This document shows, piece by piece, positions 24,143 through 32,751 of a stretch of 42,764 bases of DNA. The DNA is from Caballeronia sp. (GTDB taxonomy: Bacteria; Pseudomonadota; Gammaproteobacteria; Burkholderiales; Burkholderiaceae). Within the stretch, counting starts at the first letter, position 1, and every line of letters starts with the position of its first letter. The notes under the pieces are model-generated. The model worked only from the letters and a program-made list of their open reading frames with translations, searched no databases and was not told the origin of the DNA. The DNA is taken from contig NZ_JAQGMM010000587.1 of the NCBI RefSeq assembly GCF_028292365.1, positions 1 to 42,764 on the forward strand. Reading direction: 5' to 3'. A program made the position numbers and the translations under genes.

Positions 24143-24437
24143 GACCGTGTTTCCCAAAGCTCGAAGCGTTACCCAGGCCAACATGATAGCCGGTCGGAAC
24201 GAACCTGAAGAACGGCGCCGCATGGTCAAAGGCACGGTCACGGGCATGATGGAAAATTGGGCCGCGCGCGGCATCTGCATGCCGGCTGAGCAGGGGAATG
24301 TACGCACAAAGTCGATCTATACGAATTGAACCGCCATCTCGTGAGCATGCCGTGCAGACTTGCAGGGTTAAACTCCGTGCGAGAATTGTCGTTATAGACT
24401 GTATGCACTGCTCTAGGCACCGTCGACAGAACTGGAT

Positions 24438-26267
24438 ATGCTGGCCCCCATTAAACTTGACGACGAAAGCAACCCGGTTCATGCCCTGCGCTCGCTCGAC
24501 GGGAACACGCTTCCGGACGAACGATTCGACGGGCTGACTCGTCTCGCCAGACGCCACTTCGGCGTGAGCCTCGCGCTCATCATGCGGGTTGACGGGCAAC
24601 GGCGGTGGTTCAGCTCATGCGATGGTCTTGCGGCTGGTCGTGCCTTCGCGCAAACCCCTCGTGCGCTTTCATTTTGCGGTCAGGCAATACCTGACGACGA
24701 GACACGTGACGACGATCTTCTCGTCATACCGGATACCCTTGCCGACAACCGTGTTCAAGACCATCCGCTTGTTGTGGACAATCCCTGCATCCGTTTTTAT
24801 GCCGGATATCCGCTGCGGAATTCGAACGGAGAAACGCTCGGCGCCTTTTGTCTGCTTGATACCGCGCCCCACGACCTCGACCACGCCGAGCGCGAATGCT
24901 TGCGGGATTTTGCCCGGCTCGCAGAGGCGATCCTTGCGCGCGATCAGTCGGCCGCGCATTTAAAAGAAGACCAGGACGCGCTGCGTAAGCGCGAGAAACG
25001 CATGGCGCTTGCCATTGCAGGCAGTGGCACGGGCATTTGGGATCGCAATATCGTTACCAACGAGATCCACTATTCTGCTGGATGGAAAGCCATCCTGGGT
25101 TATGCGGATTGGGAACTGACCAACCAACTCAATGACAGCTACCAACGCGTCCATCCAGACGATCTCGCTTACGTTCAAGCGGCCATCCAGGCGCATTTCA
25201 ATCAGAAGACGCCAAGCTATGAAGTAGAACATCGCATCCGGTGCAAGGATGGCAGTTACAAATGGATCTCCAGCCGCGGCAAGGTCGTCAGCCGTGACAG
25301 CACGGGCCGGCCGTTGCGCATGATTGGCACCACTACCGATATCACGGCTATGCGCGCTATGTCGGAACGGCTGCAGGAGAACGTTGACCTGATCACCAGC
25401 CTGACCAACGAAGTACCGGGTCTCGTCTTTCAATATCGCTTGCTGCCGGGCGGCGAATCATTTTTTTCGTACGCGAGCGCGGGCATTGAAGAGATTTACG
25501 AGCTCACGCCGCAGCAGGTTGCCAAGAGCGCGGCGGTCATCAACACAATCGTGCACCCGGATGATCTCGCGGCTTACCGCGCTTCCCTTGAAATATCCGC
25601 AGCTAGCCTGACGCCGTGGCACCTCGAATACCGTGTCGAATTGCCACGACAGGGTCTGCGCTGGCGGCAGGGTGACGCGCAACCCCGGCGGCTGGAAGAC
25701 GGCGGCACGCTGTGGCACGGCTTCATTACCGACGTGACGGAACGCAAGCGCATAGAGGCCGAACTGAAGGAGTTCGCGACCATCGACTTCATGACGCAGT
25801 TGCCGAATCGACGCCATTTCATGGTTCAGATCGAGGCGGAACTGGCGCGGATCCGGTGCGCGAAAGAGGGTTTTGCGACCATCCTCATGTGCGATCTCGA
25901 TCACTTCAAATTGATCAACGACACATGGGGGCATGCGGTTGGCGACCGGACGCTCAGGCATTTCGCGTCCATCCTTCAGGCTGAGCTGGGTACGCAGGGC
26001 ATCGCGGGCCGTGTTGGTGGCGAAGAGTTTGCGGTGGTGTTGCCGAATGCCGATCTGGTCGATGCCAGGGCATTCGCGGAACGCGTGCAACAACGGATGG
26101 CGGAAGCGCCGCTGGCGGAATGCGACTGGCGAATCGCGCTGACGGTCAGCATCGGTATTGCCGTCATGAACGCGGCCGATGCAACTGCCGACGCACCGCT
26201 CTCTCGCAGCGACGCCGCCCTATATCGCGCGAAGGAGCGCGGGCGCAATCGTATCGAGTGTCATTGA
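24438..26267 (+). CDS. Diguanylate cyclase with GAF and two PAS domains
   Basis: Makes cyclic di-GMP from two GTP. The protein is 609 aa, soluble, without membrane segments. Domains: GAF (about 25-165), PAS (about 185-305, PAS_3-like with YEVEHRIRCKDGSYKWI), a second PAS (about 320-435), and GGDEF (about 446-605) with an intact GGEEF active site (527-531) and NDTWGH-x-GD nucleotide segment. The inhibitory I-site RxxD expected five residues before GGEEF is missing (TQGIAG instead), so product feedback inhibition is unlikely. No EAL domain. Likely senses a cytoplasmic cue through GAF/PAS. It stands as a single gene. Confidence 0.95.
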   Translation: MLAPIKLDDESNPVHALRSLDGNTLPDERFDGLTRLARRHFGVSLALIMRVDGQRRWFSSCDGLAAGRAFAQTPRALSFCGQAIPDDETRDDDLLVIPDTLADNRVQDHPLVVDNPCIRFYAGYPLRNSNGETLGAFCLLDTAPHDLDHAERECLRDFARLAEAILARDQSAAHLKEDQDALRKREKRMALAIAGSGTGIWDRNIVTNEIHYSAGWKAILGYADWELTNQLNDSYQRVHPDDLAYVQAAIQAHFNQKTPSYEVEHRIRCKDGSYKWISSRGKVVSRDSTGRPLRMIGTTTDITAMRAMSERLQENVDLITSLTNEVPGLVFQYRLLPGGESFFSYASAGIEEIYELTPQQVAKSAAVINTIVHPDDLAAYRASLEISAASLTPWHLEYRVELPRQGLRWRQGDAQPRRLEDGGTLWHGFITDVTERKRIEAELKEFATIDFMTQLPNRRHFMVQIEAELARIRCAKEGFATILMCDLDHFKLINDTWGHAVGDRTLRHFASILQAELGTQGIAGRVGGEEFAVVLPNADLVDARAFAERVQQRMAEAPLAECDWRIALTVSIGIAVMNAADATADAPLSRSDAALYRAKERGRNRIECH

Positions 26268-27202
26268 CCAGGCGCCTCGCCTGTCACCGTGGTCCCGGGC
26301 AGCATTCTCGCAAACGACACAGCCATGGACGCCAATTCCTGCGCGACCGGTGTCAACGGCACACCTGCGCGGCGCAGCAGGCACACGCGCGTACTCAACG
26401 CCTGCTCTTTGATCGGAACGACCGCCACGTGGTCCCTGAAGAACGGATGTGCCGCGAGACGCACGGGCTCGAGCGACAAGTAATCGCTGTTCGCCACGCA
26501 ATGCAGCGTATCGAACACCGCTTCGGTCGTGGCCGCGATACGCGGCGGTTCAAGCCCCGCGTCCTCGAACAAAGTGGATAAGCGGTTAGCGACATCACCT
26601 GCATGACGAGGCCGGGTGCTGACCCACTCGCAGTCCTGCAACGCCCGTAGCGAGCGCGCGCGACCTAACGGATGACCACGCCGCGCGACCACGGTGACAG
26701 GCGATTCAAACAGGGTGGTCGCTTCGAGATCGTGGATATCCGCTTCGTTCGATGCCAGCGCCAAGGCAAAATCCAGGCTGCCGTCGCGCACCCACGCCGT
26801 CAGGACACGCGACGTGGCGCTGGTCAAGTGAACATCGATACGCGGGCAGCGCTCGCGAAAACTCGCCAGCAGCGCGGGAAATAATCGCATCATGGCTTCG
26901 GCCGCGGCGCCGAGCGAGACCTGGCCCGTCAACTCTCCGCGTAACTGGCGCATTTCGTTTTCGGTTCGAACGCATTCGCCCAGGATCACGTCGGCGCGAA
27001 TCCGCAAGCGCTCCCCAACCGAGGTCAGGCGCGCGCCGCGATGCCCACGCTCGAACAACGGACCGCCCGCGTTCGTCTCAAGCTTCCTCAACTGTTGCGT
27101 CACACCGCTTTGCGCAATGCCGAGGCTGCGCGCCGCCGCCCTGAGACTGCCGGCTTCAGCAACAGCCACGAACACGCGAAGTTGCGTCAAGGTGAGGTCC
27201 AC
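26261..27202 (-). CDS. LysR-family transcriptional regulator
   Basis: The protein is 313 aa from a GTG start (complement 27200-27202), chosen because it puts the canonical LTQLRVFVAVAEAGSLRAAARSLGIAQSGVTQQLRKLE helix-turn-helix at residues 4-42; the frame upstream to 27283 is open but unlike the family. The effector domain follows. It is divergent from the amino-acid-binding protein gene at 27331, the classical LysR layout, so it probably controls that gene and the deacylase behind it. Its 3' end overlaps the stop of the convergent GGDEF gene by 7 bp. Confidence 0.9.
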   Translation of the reverse strand: MDLTLTQLRVFVAVAEAGSLRAAARSLGIAQSGVTQQLRKLETNAGGPLFERGHRGARLTSVGERLRIRADVILGECVRTENEMRQLRGELTGQVSLGAAAEAMMRLFPALLASFRERCPRIDVHLTSATSRVLTAWVRDGSLDFALALASNEADIHDLEATTLFESPVTVVARRGHPLGRARSLRALQDCEWVSTRPRHAGDVANRLSTLFEDAGLEPPRIAATTEAVFDTLHCVANSDYLSLEPVRLAAHPFFRDHVAVVPIKEQALSTRVCLLRRAGVPLTPVAQELASMAVSFARMLPGTTVTGEAPGQ

Positions 27203-27217
27203 GATATCCGCCCACGG

Positions 27218-27247
27218 TGATAGGTAAAAGTGATCATGATAAGTAAA
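27218..27247. promoter_or_regulatory. Direct repeats in the LysR / binding-protein divergent region
   Basis: TGATAGGTAAA (27218-27228) and TGATAAGTAAA (27237-27247) repeat with a 19-bp period, 10 of 11 identical, and flank TGATCA. They sit between the divergent starts and are candidate LysR binding half-sites. TTGCAC (27269-27274) with TGTTAT (27291-27296) is a weak promoter candidate for the binding-protein gene. Confidence 0.4.
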
Positions 27248-27330
27248 TCGGCCCTGTTTGGTGGCATTTTGCACTCGTACCATGCAGGCGTGTTATCCCC
27301 ATCACCGTCCTGACCACTGAGTAAGCGCCG

Positions 27331-28110
27331 ATGAAAACCCTCTCTTCGTTGCTGGCCGCCGCCGTGATCGCGGCCTTGACCGTCTCCATGCCGGCCCTCG
27401 CGAAAGACGCGAACGTAGTGCGCCTCGGCATTGATCCGACGTATCCGCCAATGGACGTAAAAATGCCGGACGGCACGGTGACCGGTTTCGACGTCGACCT
27501 CGCCAACGAGATTTGCCGCCGCATCGCGATGCATTGCCAATGGGTCGAGATGGAGTTTTCCGGCATGATCCCGGCGCTACAGGCACGCAAGATCGACGCG
27601 ATCATCTCATCGATGGCCATCACCGAAAAGCGCATGCAGCAGATCGCGTTTTCAACCAAGCTGTTCCAGTTCAAGTCACGTTTGATCGCGAAGACCGGCG
27701 CTCCGTTGACGGTCAGCGCGGAGGGTCTGCGCGGCAAGCGCATTGGCGTGCAGAGCGGCACGCAGTTCGAGACGTATGCACAGAAGAACTGGCAGTCGGG
27801 CGGCGTGGAAGTGGTCGCGTATCAAAGCCAGGAGGGCGTCTTTGAAGACCTGATGGCTGGCCGGCTGGACGCGGCGCTGCTGGGGTCGGTGGAAGCGGAT
27901 AACGGCTTCCTGAAGACACCGAGAGGCAAGGGTTTCGGTTTTGTCGGCGGACCGCTTGAGATGGGTGACCATGGCACGGGCATCGGCTTGCGCAAGGACG
28001 ATGGTGCGCTCAAGGCCAGCATCGACAGCGCGATTGCCGGCATGCGTGCCGACGGCACTTATCAAAAGATCGCCCGCAAGTACTTTGACTTCGACGTCTA
28101 CGGCAACTAA
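27331..28110 (+). CDS. Polar amino acid ABC transporter substrate-binding protein
   Basis: Periplasmic solute-binding protein family 3, 259 aa, with signal peptide (about 1-24, ending ALA-K). The VVRLGIDPTYPPMDVKMPDG start, GFDVDLANEICRR, the AIISSMAITEKR segment (about 90-101) and IGVQSGTQFETYAQ are diagnostic of the lysine/arginine/ornithine/octopine-binding group. No permease or ATPase genes are beside it, so it must share a transporter encoded elsewhere. It is followed after 20 bp by a deacylase gene, which suggests the ligand is an acylated or otherwise modified amino acid. Confidence 0.92.
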   Translation: MKTLSSLLAAAVIAALTVSMPALAKDANVVRLGIDPTYPPMDVKMPDGTVTGFDVDLANEICRRIAMHCQWVEMEFSGMIPALQARKIDAIISSMAITEKRMQQIAFSTKLFQFKSRLIAKTGAPLTVSAEGLRGKRIGVQSGTQFETYAQKNWQSGGVEVVAYQSQEGVFEDLMAGRLDAALLGSVEADNGFLKTPRGKGFGFVGGPLEMGDHGTGIGLRKDDGALKASIDSAIAGMRADGTYQKIARKYFDFDVYGN

Positions 28111-28130
28111 CAAGATTTCAGGAGCATTCG

Positions 28131-29252
28131 ATGCACATCCAAAGCACGCCGCTGGTTTCCACGTTCATTGGCACGCGCCGCGAGTTCGTCAGCTTTCACT
28201 TCGGTACGCCGGGCAAGGGCGAGAAGATCTATATACAGGCGTCGCTGCACGCGGACGAAATACCCGCCATGCTGACCGCGTGGCGCCTGAAGCAACGGCT
28301 GATCGAACTGGAAAAGGCGGGACGCATTCTCGGCGAAGTGATCCTGGTGCCGGTCGCGAACCCGATCGGACTCTCGCAGCATGTGCTTGGACAGTTCCTT
28401 GGGCGCTTCGAGTTGAATAGCGGCCACAACTTCAATCGCAGCTTTCCGCTGCCTGCTGCCGCTGCTTTGGTCGAGCGCATCGGCAGCCAGTGGACGCAGG
28501 ACGCCGACAGCAATACGCGCTTGTTGCGGCGTGCTGTATGCGACATGCTCGCCGACGTCAAGCCGAAGAATGAATTCGAGTCCTTGCGCCGCGAGATGCT
28601 GATCATGGCAGCCGATGCCGACGTCATCCTCGACCTGCACTGTTCGCTTGAAGCGACCATGCACCTGTACACGAGCCCAGCGAGCTGGCCGGCGGTCGAA
28701 CCGCTCGCGCGGTATCTGGGTGCAAGCGGCGTACTGCTCTGTGGGGACTCGGGCGGCCAGTCATTCGACGAGGTTCATACGCAACTCTGGAACGACGTTC
28801 GTGCGCTTCTGGGCGAGGGCACGCCGCTCGCCGCGCCTAACGTTGCGCTGACGGTCGAGCATCGCGGCCAGCGCGACGTGTCCTATGAGTTCGCCGAGCA
28901 GGACGCGGACGCAATTGTCGACTACCTGACTTATCGGGGTGTGATCGAAGGCGAGGCGCGCGAGTTGCCGCCGCTCAATCATCCTGCAACGCCGCTGGCG
29001 GGCAGCGAGCAGTTCATTGCGCCCGCAAGCGGCGTGGTGGTGTATCGCGCGCAGGTTGGGGCACATCTGAAAGCCGGTGACCCCGTCTTCGACATCGTCG
29101 ATCCGATCACGGACGAGGTGACTACGCTCACTACGAAAAACGACGGTGTCTTTTATATGCGCCGGGCGATCCGCTTTGTTATCGCCGGCGCACCAATGGG
29201 CCGTGTAACGGGCGCAGTCCCATTCAGGACCGGGGTGTTGATCGGTGCTTAG
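28131..29252 (+). CDS. Succinylglutamate desuccinylase/aspartoacylase-family deacylase
   Basis: Zinc-dependent hydrolase of the AstE/AspA (M14-like) family, 373 aa, AGGAG 8 nt before the ATG. Zinc ligands H40 and E43 (SLHADEIPA) and H170 (ILDLHC) are present, as is the NFNRSFP substrate segment (100-106). Such enzymes cleave N-acyl or related bonds in amino acid derivatives, but the exact substrate is unknown. Likely co-transcribed with the preceding binding-protein gene and controlled by the divergent LysR. No other arginine-catabolism (ast) genes are present, so it is probably not AstE itself. Confidence 0.88.
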   Translation: MHIQSTPLVSTFIGTRREFVSFHFGTPGKGEKIYIQASLHADEIPAMLTAWRLKQRLIELEKAGRILGEVILVPVANPIGLSQHVLGQFLGRFELNSGHNFNRSFPLPAAAALVERIGSQWTQDADSNTRLLRRAVCDMLADVKPKNEFESLRREMLIMAADADVILDLHCSLEATMHLYTSPASWPAVEPLARYLGASGVLLCGDSGGQSFDEVHTQLWNDVRALLGEGTPLAAPNVALTVEHRGQRDVSYEFAEQDADAIVDYLTYRGVIEGEARELPPLNHPATPLAGSEQFIAPASGVVVYRAQVGAHLKAGDPVFDIVDPITDEVTTLTTKNDGVFYMRRAIRFVIAGAPMGRVTGAVPFRTGVLIGA

Positions 29253-29271
29253 CTAGCGTCTCCTGATAGCG

Positions 29272-30738
29272 TCACTTGACCTCGCCCGCGCGCCCGCGTG
29301 TGGACCCTCGCGAAGCAGAAATTCCCTCTCCTGCTTCAGCGGGCATCCGCATGAACATCGGATAAGAACTAATGACAACGAGCGCGGTAACGATAAAAGC
29401 CGATGCCAACTGCCACCGTTCAGCATGCGCGCCAGGGGCCACGATCATGGTGACTTGAATTGTCCCCGCCGCGACTGTCACGCCGACCGCCTTCATCAAT
29501 TGCTGAGCGGTCCCCTGAAACGATGTGGCGGCAGCAAGCTTGGCCTTGGGTACATCGGCGAAAGCGAGTGCGCCCATGGTGGCGAAGCTGAGCGAGCGCG
29601 ACAATCCGCCCACGAGCAGCAACAAGAAGATGCCGCCAGCCGGCCAATTCTGCGACATGAACGAGCACACCACGAGCACGGCGGCAAACGAAACGCTCCC
29701 CGCACACAAGACGGTGCGCACGGAAAAGCGCCTTAGTGCAAGCGATGTCATGGGGCGCATGCAAAATGATCCTAGCGCGCTAGCGAACGTGACGAGGCCG
29801 CTAGCGGAAGCGCTATAGCCGAACCCGGCTTGCAACGTCAGCGGCACGAGAAACGGCAGCGCGCCAGCACCGGCGCGAAACAAGCTTCCCGCAATAGTCG
29901 CCGCATGAAAAGTGGGTATGGAGAGCAGTGAGAAATCGACGGCCGGGTCGTCCACGCGGCGGCAGTGCCTGACGGCCATCCAGAACATCACCACGCCCGC
30001 CGCAACGCAGGCAGGGGACGCAAACGGCGGCAGGACGCCACGTCCCGCACATTCAATACCGGTCATGAACAGCGTCAGCGACCCGCCGATCAACATCATT
30101 CCGCGAACGTCGGGTGGCGCGTGATGTTCGGGAGGCGCGGCCGGCAGCAAGCGCCAGGTCAGCAGCAGACCGACGATGCCCACAGGTACGTTGACCCAGA
30201 AGATGCTGCGCCACGAGAGGGTATCGGTGAGAAAACCTCCTAGTGGCGGTCCCATCAAGGGGCCGATGAGAGCAGGCATGGTGAGCCATGTAGTCGCCTG
30301 CAATAACTCCTCGCGTTTGACGCCACGGAAAAGGATCAGACGCCCGACCGGCACCATCATGGCGCCGCCGATTCCCTGCACGATGCGCGCAGCAATCAAC
30401 TGCGGGAGGTTCGCGGCCGCGGCGCACGCGAGCGAAGCGAGCGTGAACGTTGCGATCGCCCACATGAAGACACGCTTCGCACCGAAGCGATCGGCAACCC
30501 ATCCGCTAGCCGGAATGAACACCGTCAACGCCACCAGATAAGCCGTAATGGCACTGCTCAGATGCACCGGGTCAACGCCCAAGTCGCGCGCCATGGCGGG
30601 CAGCGCCGTCGCGACGATCGTGCCGTCCATGTTTTGCATAAAAAGCGCGCTGGCTACAACGGCGGCGGTGAGGCGGAAGTTGGCAGGTTTCACAAGGCGG
30701 CGAAGGTATTTCAGGTAGAGCCAGCGACGCGCCTGCAA
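29272..30738 (-). CDS. MFS drug:H+ antiporter (DHA2, EmrB/QacA type)
   Basis: Multidrug-type exporter, up to 488 aa, with 14 predicted membrane segments. Motif A-like GWVADRFGAKRVF near residues 79-91, the QNMDGTIVATALPAMARDLG signature of helix 1 and the GPPLGGF motif C-like segment (about 161-167) place it in DHA2. The start is uncertain: a TTG at 30738 or a GTG at 30690 (giving VKPANFRLTAAVV); neither has a clear ribosome site. No membrane-fusion partner (EmrA) is nearby, so it probably works alone. Transcribed toward the deacylase gene. Confidence 0.88.
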   Translation of the reverse strand: MQARRWLYLKYLRRLVKPANFRLTAAVVASALFMQNMDGTIVATALPAMARDLGVDPVHLSSAITAYLVALTVFIPASGWVADRFGAKRVFMWAIATFTLASLACAAAANLPQLIAARIVQGIGGAMMVPVGRLILFRGVKREELLQATTWLTMPALIGPLMGPPLGGFLTDTLSWRSIFWVNVPVGIVGLLLTWRLLPAAPPEHHAPPDVRGMMLIGGSLTLFMTGIECAGRGVLPPFASPACVAAGVVMFWMAVRHCRRVDDPAVDFSLLSIPTFHAATIAGSLFRAGAGALPFLVPLTLQAGFGYSASASGLVTFASALGSFCMRPMTSLALRRFSVRTVLCAGSVSFAAVLVVCSFMSQNWPAGGIFLLLLVGGLSRSLSFATMGALAFADVPKAKLAAATSFQGTAQQLMKAVGVTVAAGTIQVTMIVAPGAHAERWQLASAFIVTALVVISSYPMFMRMPAEAGEGISASRGSTRGRAGEVK

Positions 30739-31011
30739 CCAAGGCGCCGAGGGTTCGATCGCTTGCGTGGCACCAGAGTCTACTTGAACCGGAGGGCGCG
30801 ATGCGAGAGCGTCGATGTCCCAGGTTCATTACAAAAGCCGTACAAGGAGAGTGCGGCTTAAGGCTTAAGTGCCTGTTGGCTGCTAGTGGCAATTGCTTCC
30901 TGATTTTTCCTGGAGTCGGAACATTATGCTTGTCGTGAGGATCGCCAAGTCAGGGTAACTACTAGGAATAACACCGTCGCGCGCGTCACGCTAATAGGAC
31001 TAGGATGACGT

Positions 31012-31263
31012 ATGAAACTCAATTTCCCGAACCCTAGCCGTTCCTACGACAACTCCCGGCACTGCGTGTGCTTCTGGGGGTATGACGGTTCGCGCGAGAT
31101 ATCATTCCAGATAGACGATGCAGCTCTATCGAGTTTCAATCCACAAATGGGGTCGGACGAATCCGCCGTACTCGCCGCCTTCGATCTTTATCGCGAACGC
31201 ATCCTCCTGAAAGCCGAGGGGCTGTACGTACGCGGGTCGCAAAACATCTTCAAGATATCCTGA
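31012..31263 (+). CDS. DUF1488-family small protein
   Basis: The product is 83 aa, soluble, and resembles the DUF1488 family of betaproteobacteria: N-terminal NFPNPSRSYD then CFWGYDGSREISFQIDD, ending in an acidic/hydrophobic tail with VLAAFD. AGGA lies upstream of the ATG. Function unknown across the family. It is transcribed away from the MFS gene and upstream of the Pr6Pr gene by 88 bp; no functional link is evident. Confidence 0.8.
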   Translation: MKLNFPNPSRSYDNSRHCVCFWGYDGSREISFQIDDAALSSFNPQMGSDESAVLAAFDLYRERILLKAEGLYVRGSQNIFKIS

Positions 31264-31300
31264 GCCTGATTGCACGTGCTTGCGCCGGCTGGTCGCCGTT

Positions 31301-31324
31301 CTGCAGCTCTGCAGCTCTGCAGCG
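31301..31324 (+). repeat. Short tandem repeat (8-mer x3)
   Basis: CTGCAGCT repeats three times (the last copy ends in G), 27 bp upstream of the next gene. Unit and copy number are small. It could alter promoter or leader spacing by slippage, but no evidence for that is visible. Confidence 0.6.
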
Positions 31325-31351
31325 CTGACTGGCCGCGTATAAAATCGAGGC

Positions 31352-32089
31352 ATGCTCAAGCCGAATTCCTCGATTTCCTCGCCGCCGGAAAGTCAGACCC
31401 ACCGCGCTATGCAAAGCCCACCACCGGCGGGGGCAGAGCACGCGTTGCCCTTGCGTACGCCCGGCACGGCGTCGTTATTGCTGGCCGCGTGCATCGCGAC
31501 AATAGCGTGGCTCGCGCTCGCGGCGCAAACCGATATCACGGTCCACCGGATGCTAGCCAGGGGCCTAAGCGTATTCGATGGGATTGAGCGCCTTAGCAGC
31601 TATCTGACGAACCTGACCGTATTTGCTGTTGCCCTTTGTTTTTCGTGTGTCGCCGCGCTTGGCCGCTCGCCGTTCGGGAGATTTTTTCGCCAGCCGCCGG
31701 TGGTGACAGCGGTCGTGGTGTACATCGTGTTTGTCGGGCTGGCTTATAACCTGTTGCTGCGTCACCTATGGACGCCTTCGGGATACCGGGCGATGCTCAA
31801 CGAATGTCTGCACACTGTTATTCCCGTGTTGTCGACAATCTACTGGGTGCTGTTCGTGCCGCGCTTTCATCTGACTTTGCGGCAATGCCTGCTGTGGCTG
31901 ATCTATCCGCTAGCTTATCTTTGCATCACGCTTTGGCGCGGCAGTACGTCGGACTTTTATCCGTATCCGTTTATTGATGTCGGTGAACTTGGCTATCCGC
32001 ATGTGCTGCTCAACGCAAGCTTGCTCGTGCTGGCCTTTGTCACGCTGATGGGTGTGTTCATCGCTTTGAATCACAGGCGTCCGCATTAA
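31352..32089 (+). CDS. Pr6Pr-family integral membrane protein
   Basis: The protein is 245 aa with six predicted membrane segments. The C-terminal half contains YWVLFVPRFHLTLRQCLLWLIYPL and YPYPFIDVGELGYP, hallmarks of the Pr6Pr (six-pass, FAR-17a/AIG1-like) family. The function of bacterial members is unknown; eukaryotic relatives include fatty-acid-ester hydrolases. GAGG at 31347-31350 precedes the ATG. Appears monocistronic. Confidence 0.8.
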   Translation: MLKPNSSISSPPESQTHRAMQSPPPAGAEHALPLRTPGTASLLLAACIATIAWLALAAQTDITVHRMLARGLSVFDGIERLSSYLTNLTVFAVALCFSCVAALGRSPFGRFFRQPPVVTAVVVYIVFVGLAYNLLLRHLWTPSGYRAMLNECLHTVIPVLSTIYWVLFVPRFHLTLRQCLLWLIYPLAYLCITLWRGSTSDFYPYPFIDVGELGYPHVLLNASLLVLAFVTLMGVFIALNHRRPH

Positions 32090-32174
32090 CGCGTGATCGA
32101 ATGGCCGCCGGCCGCGTTTGTGCACGTTCGTGCGCGACCGGCAGTGCTTCATTACGCCTGCCCGGACATGGCGA

Positions 32175-32564
32175 CTACTTCGGCGCGTAGTGCATATCGC
32201 CATTGCCGAACGACCAGTCCTCCCGGTTCACCTCGACCAGGTTGATCCAGACATCCTCCTTTCGTACGCGCGTCTTGGCATGTATGCCATCCGCCACCGC
32301 GCGGTAAAACGCTTTCTTCATTTCAGTCGTGCGGCCGGTGTTCCATGTCACCTGAATAAATACGATCCCCGGCGTGTAGGTCACGCCCAGGTATCCCTCC
32401 GCCGGGTAGATCAATTCGTCAGGCGCATGGCGCGTGATGATCTGAAACTTGTCGTGCTCGGGCACTTTGACGACATTGATCATTGCGTCGTACACGATGT
32501 CGCTGATTGCCTGAACGACTTCCGGTGACGCAGTTTGCGCGAGATTAATTCGAACGAGTGGCAT
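32175..32564 (-). CDS. Tautomerase-superfamily protein
   Basis: Small MIF-fold enzyme, 129 aa from the ATG with complement at 32562-32564 and TGAGG upstream. After removal of Met the N-terminal Pro (MPLVRINL) would be the catalytic residue, as in 4-oxalocrotonate tautomerase relatives. Longer upstream starts would bury that Pro and are rejected. The conserved YLGVTYTPGIVFIQVT region follows. It is divergent from a LysR gene, which probably regulates it. The substrate is unknown. Confidence 0.88.
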   Translation of the reverse strand: MPLVRINLAQTASPEVVQAISDIVYDAMINVVKVPEHDKFQIITRHAPDELIYPAEGYLGVTYTPGIVFIQVTWNTGRTTEMKKAFYRAVADGIHAKTRVRKEDVWINLVEVNREDWSFGNGDMHYAPK

Positions 32565-32671
32565 GGCTTTGACCTCAGGATTAAGTGGGAAATAAGGGCG
32601 CGCTGGCCACGACATGCGTGGCAAGTTGTGGCGGTCAGAATTTGCGCCGTGCATTAAAAAATATCGCTTCG

Positions 32672-32741
32672 CATGGTTCGCCATTGAAGATTAGACTAGG
32701 TGATAACTTGCATCAAGCGCATAGTTTTCATACGAACCATG
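32672..32741. promoter_or_regulatory. Inverted repeat and LysR-type box in the tautomerase / LysR intergenic region
   Basis: CATGGTTCG (32672-32680) and CGAACCATG (32733-32741) are perfect 9-bp arms 52 bp apart, the second ending 10 bp before the LysR start. Between them lies TGAT-N7-ATCA (32701-32715), a plausible LysR box. Together they look like a regulator binding region for both divergent genes. Confidence 0.45.
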
Positions 32742-32751
32742 AGAATCAAGC

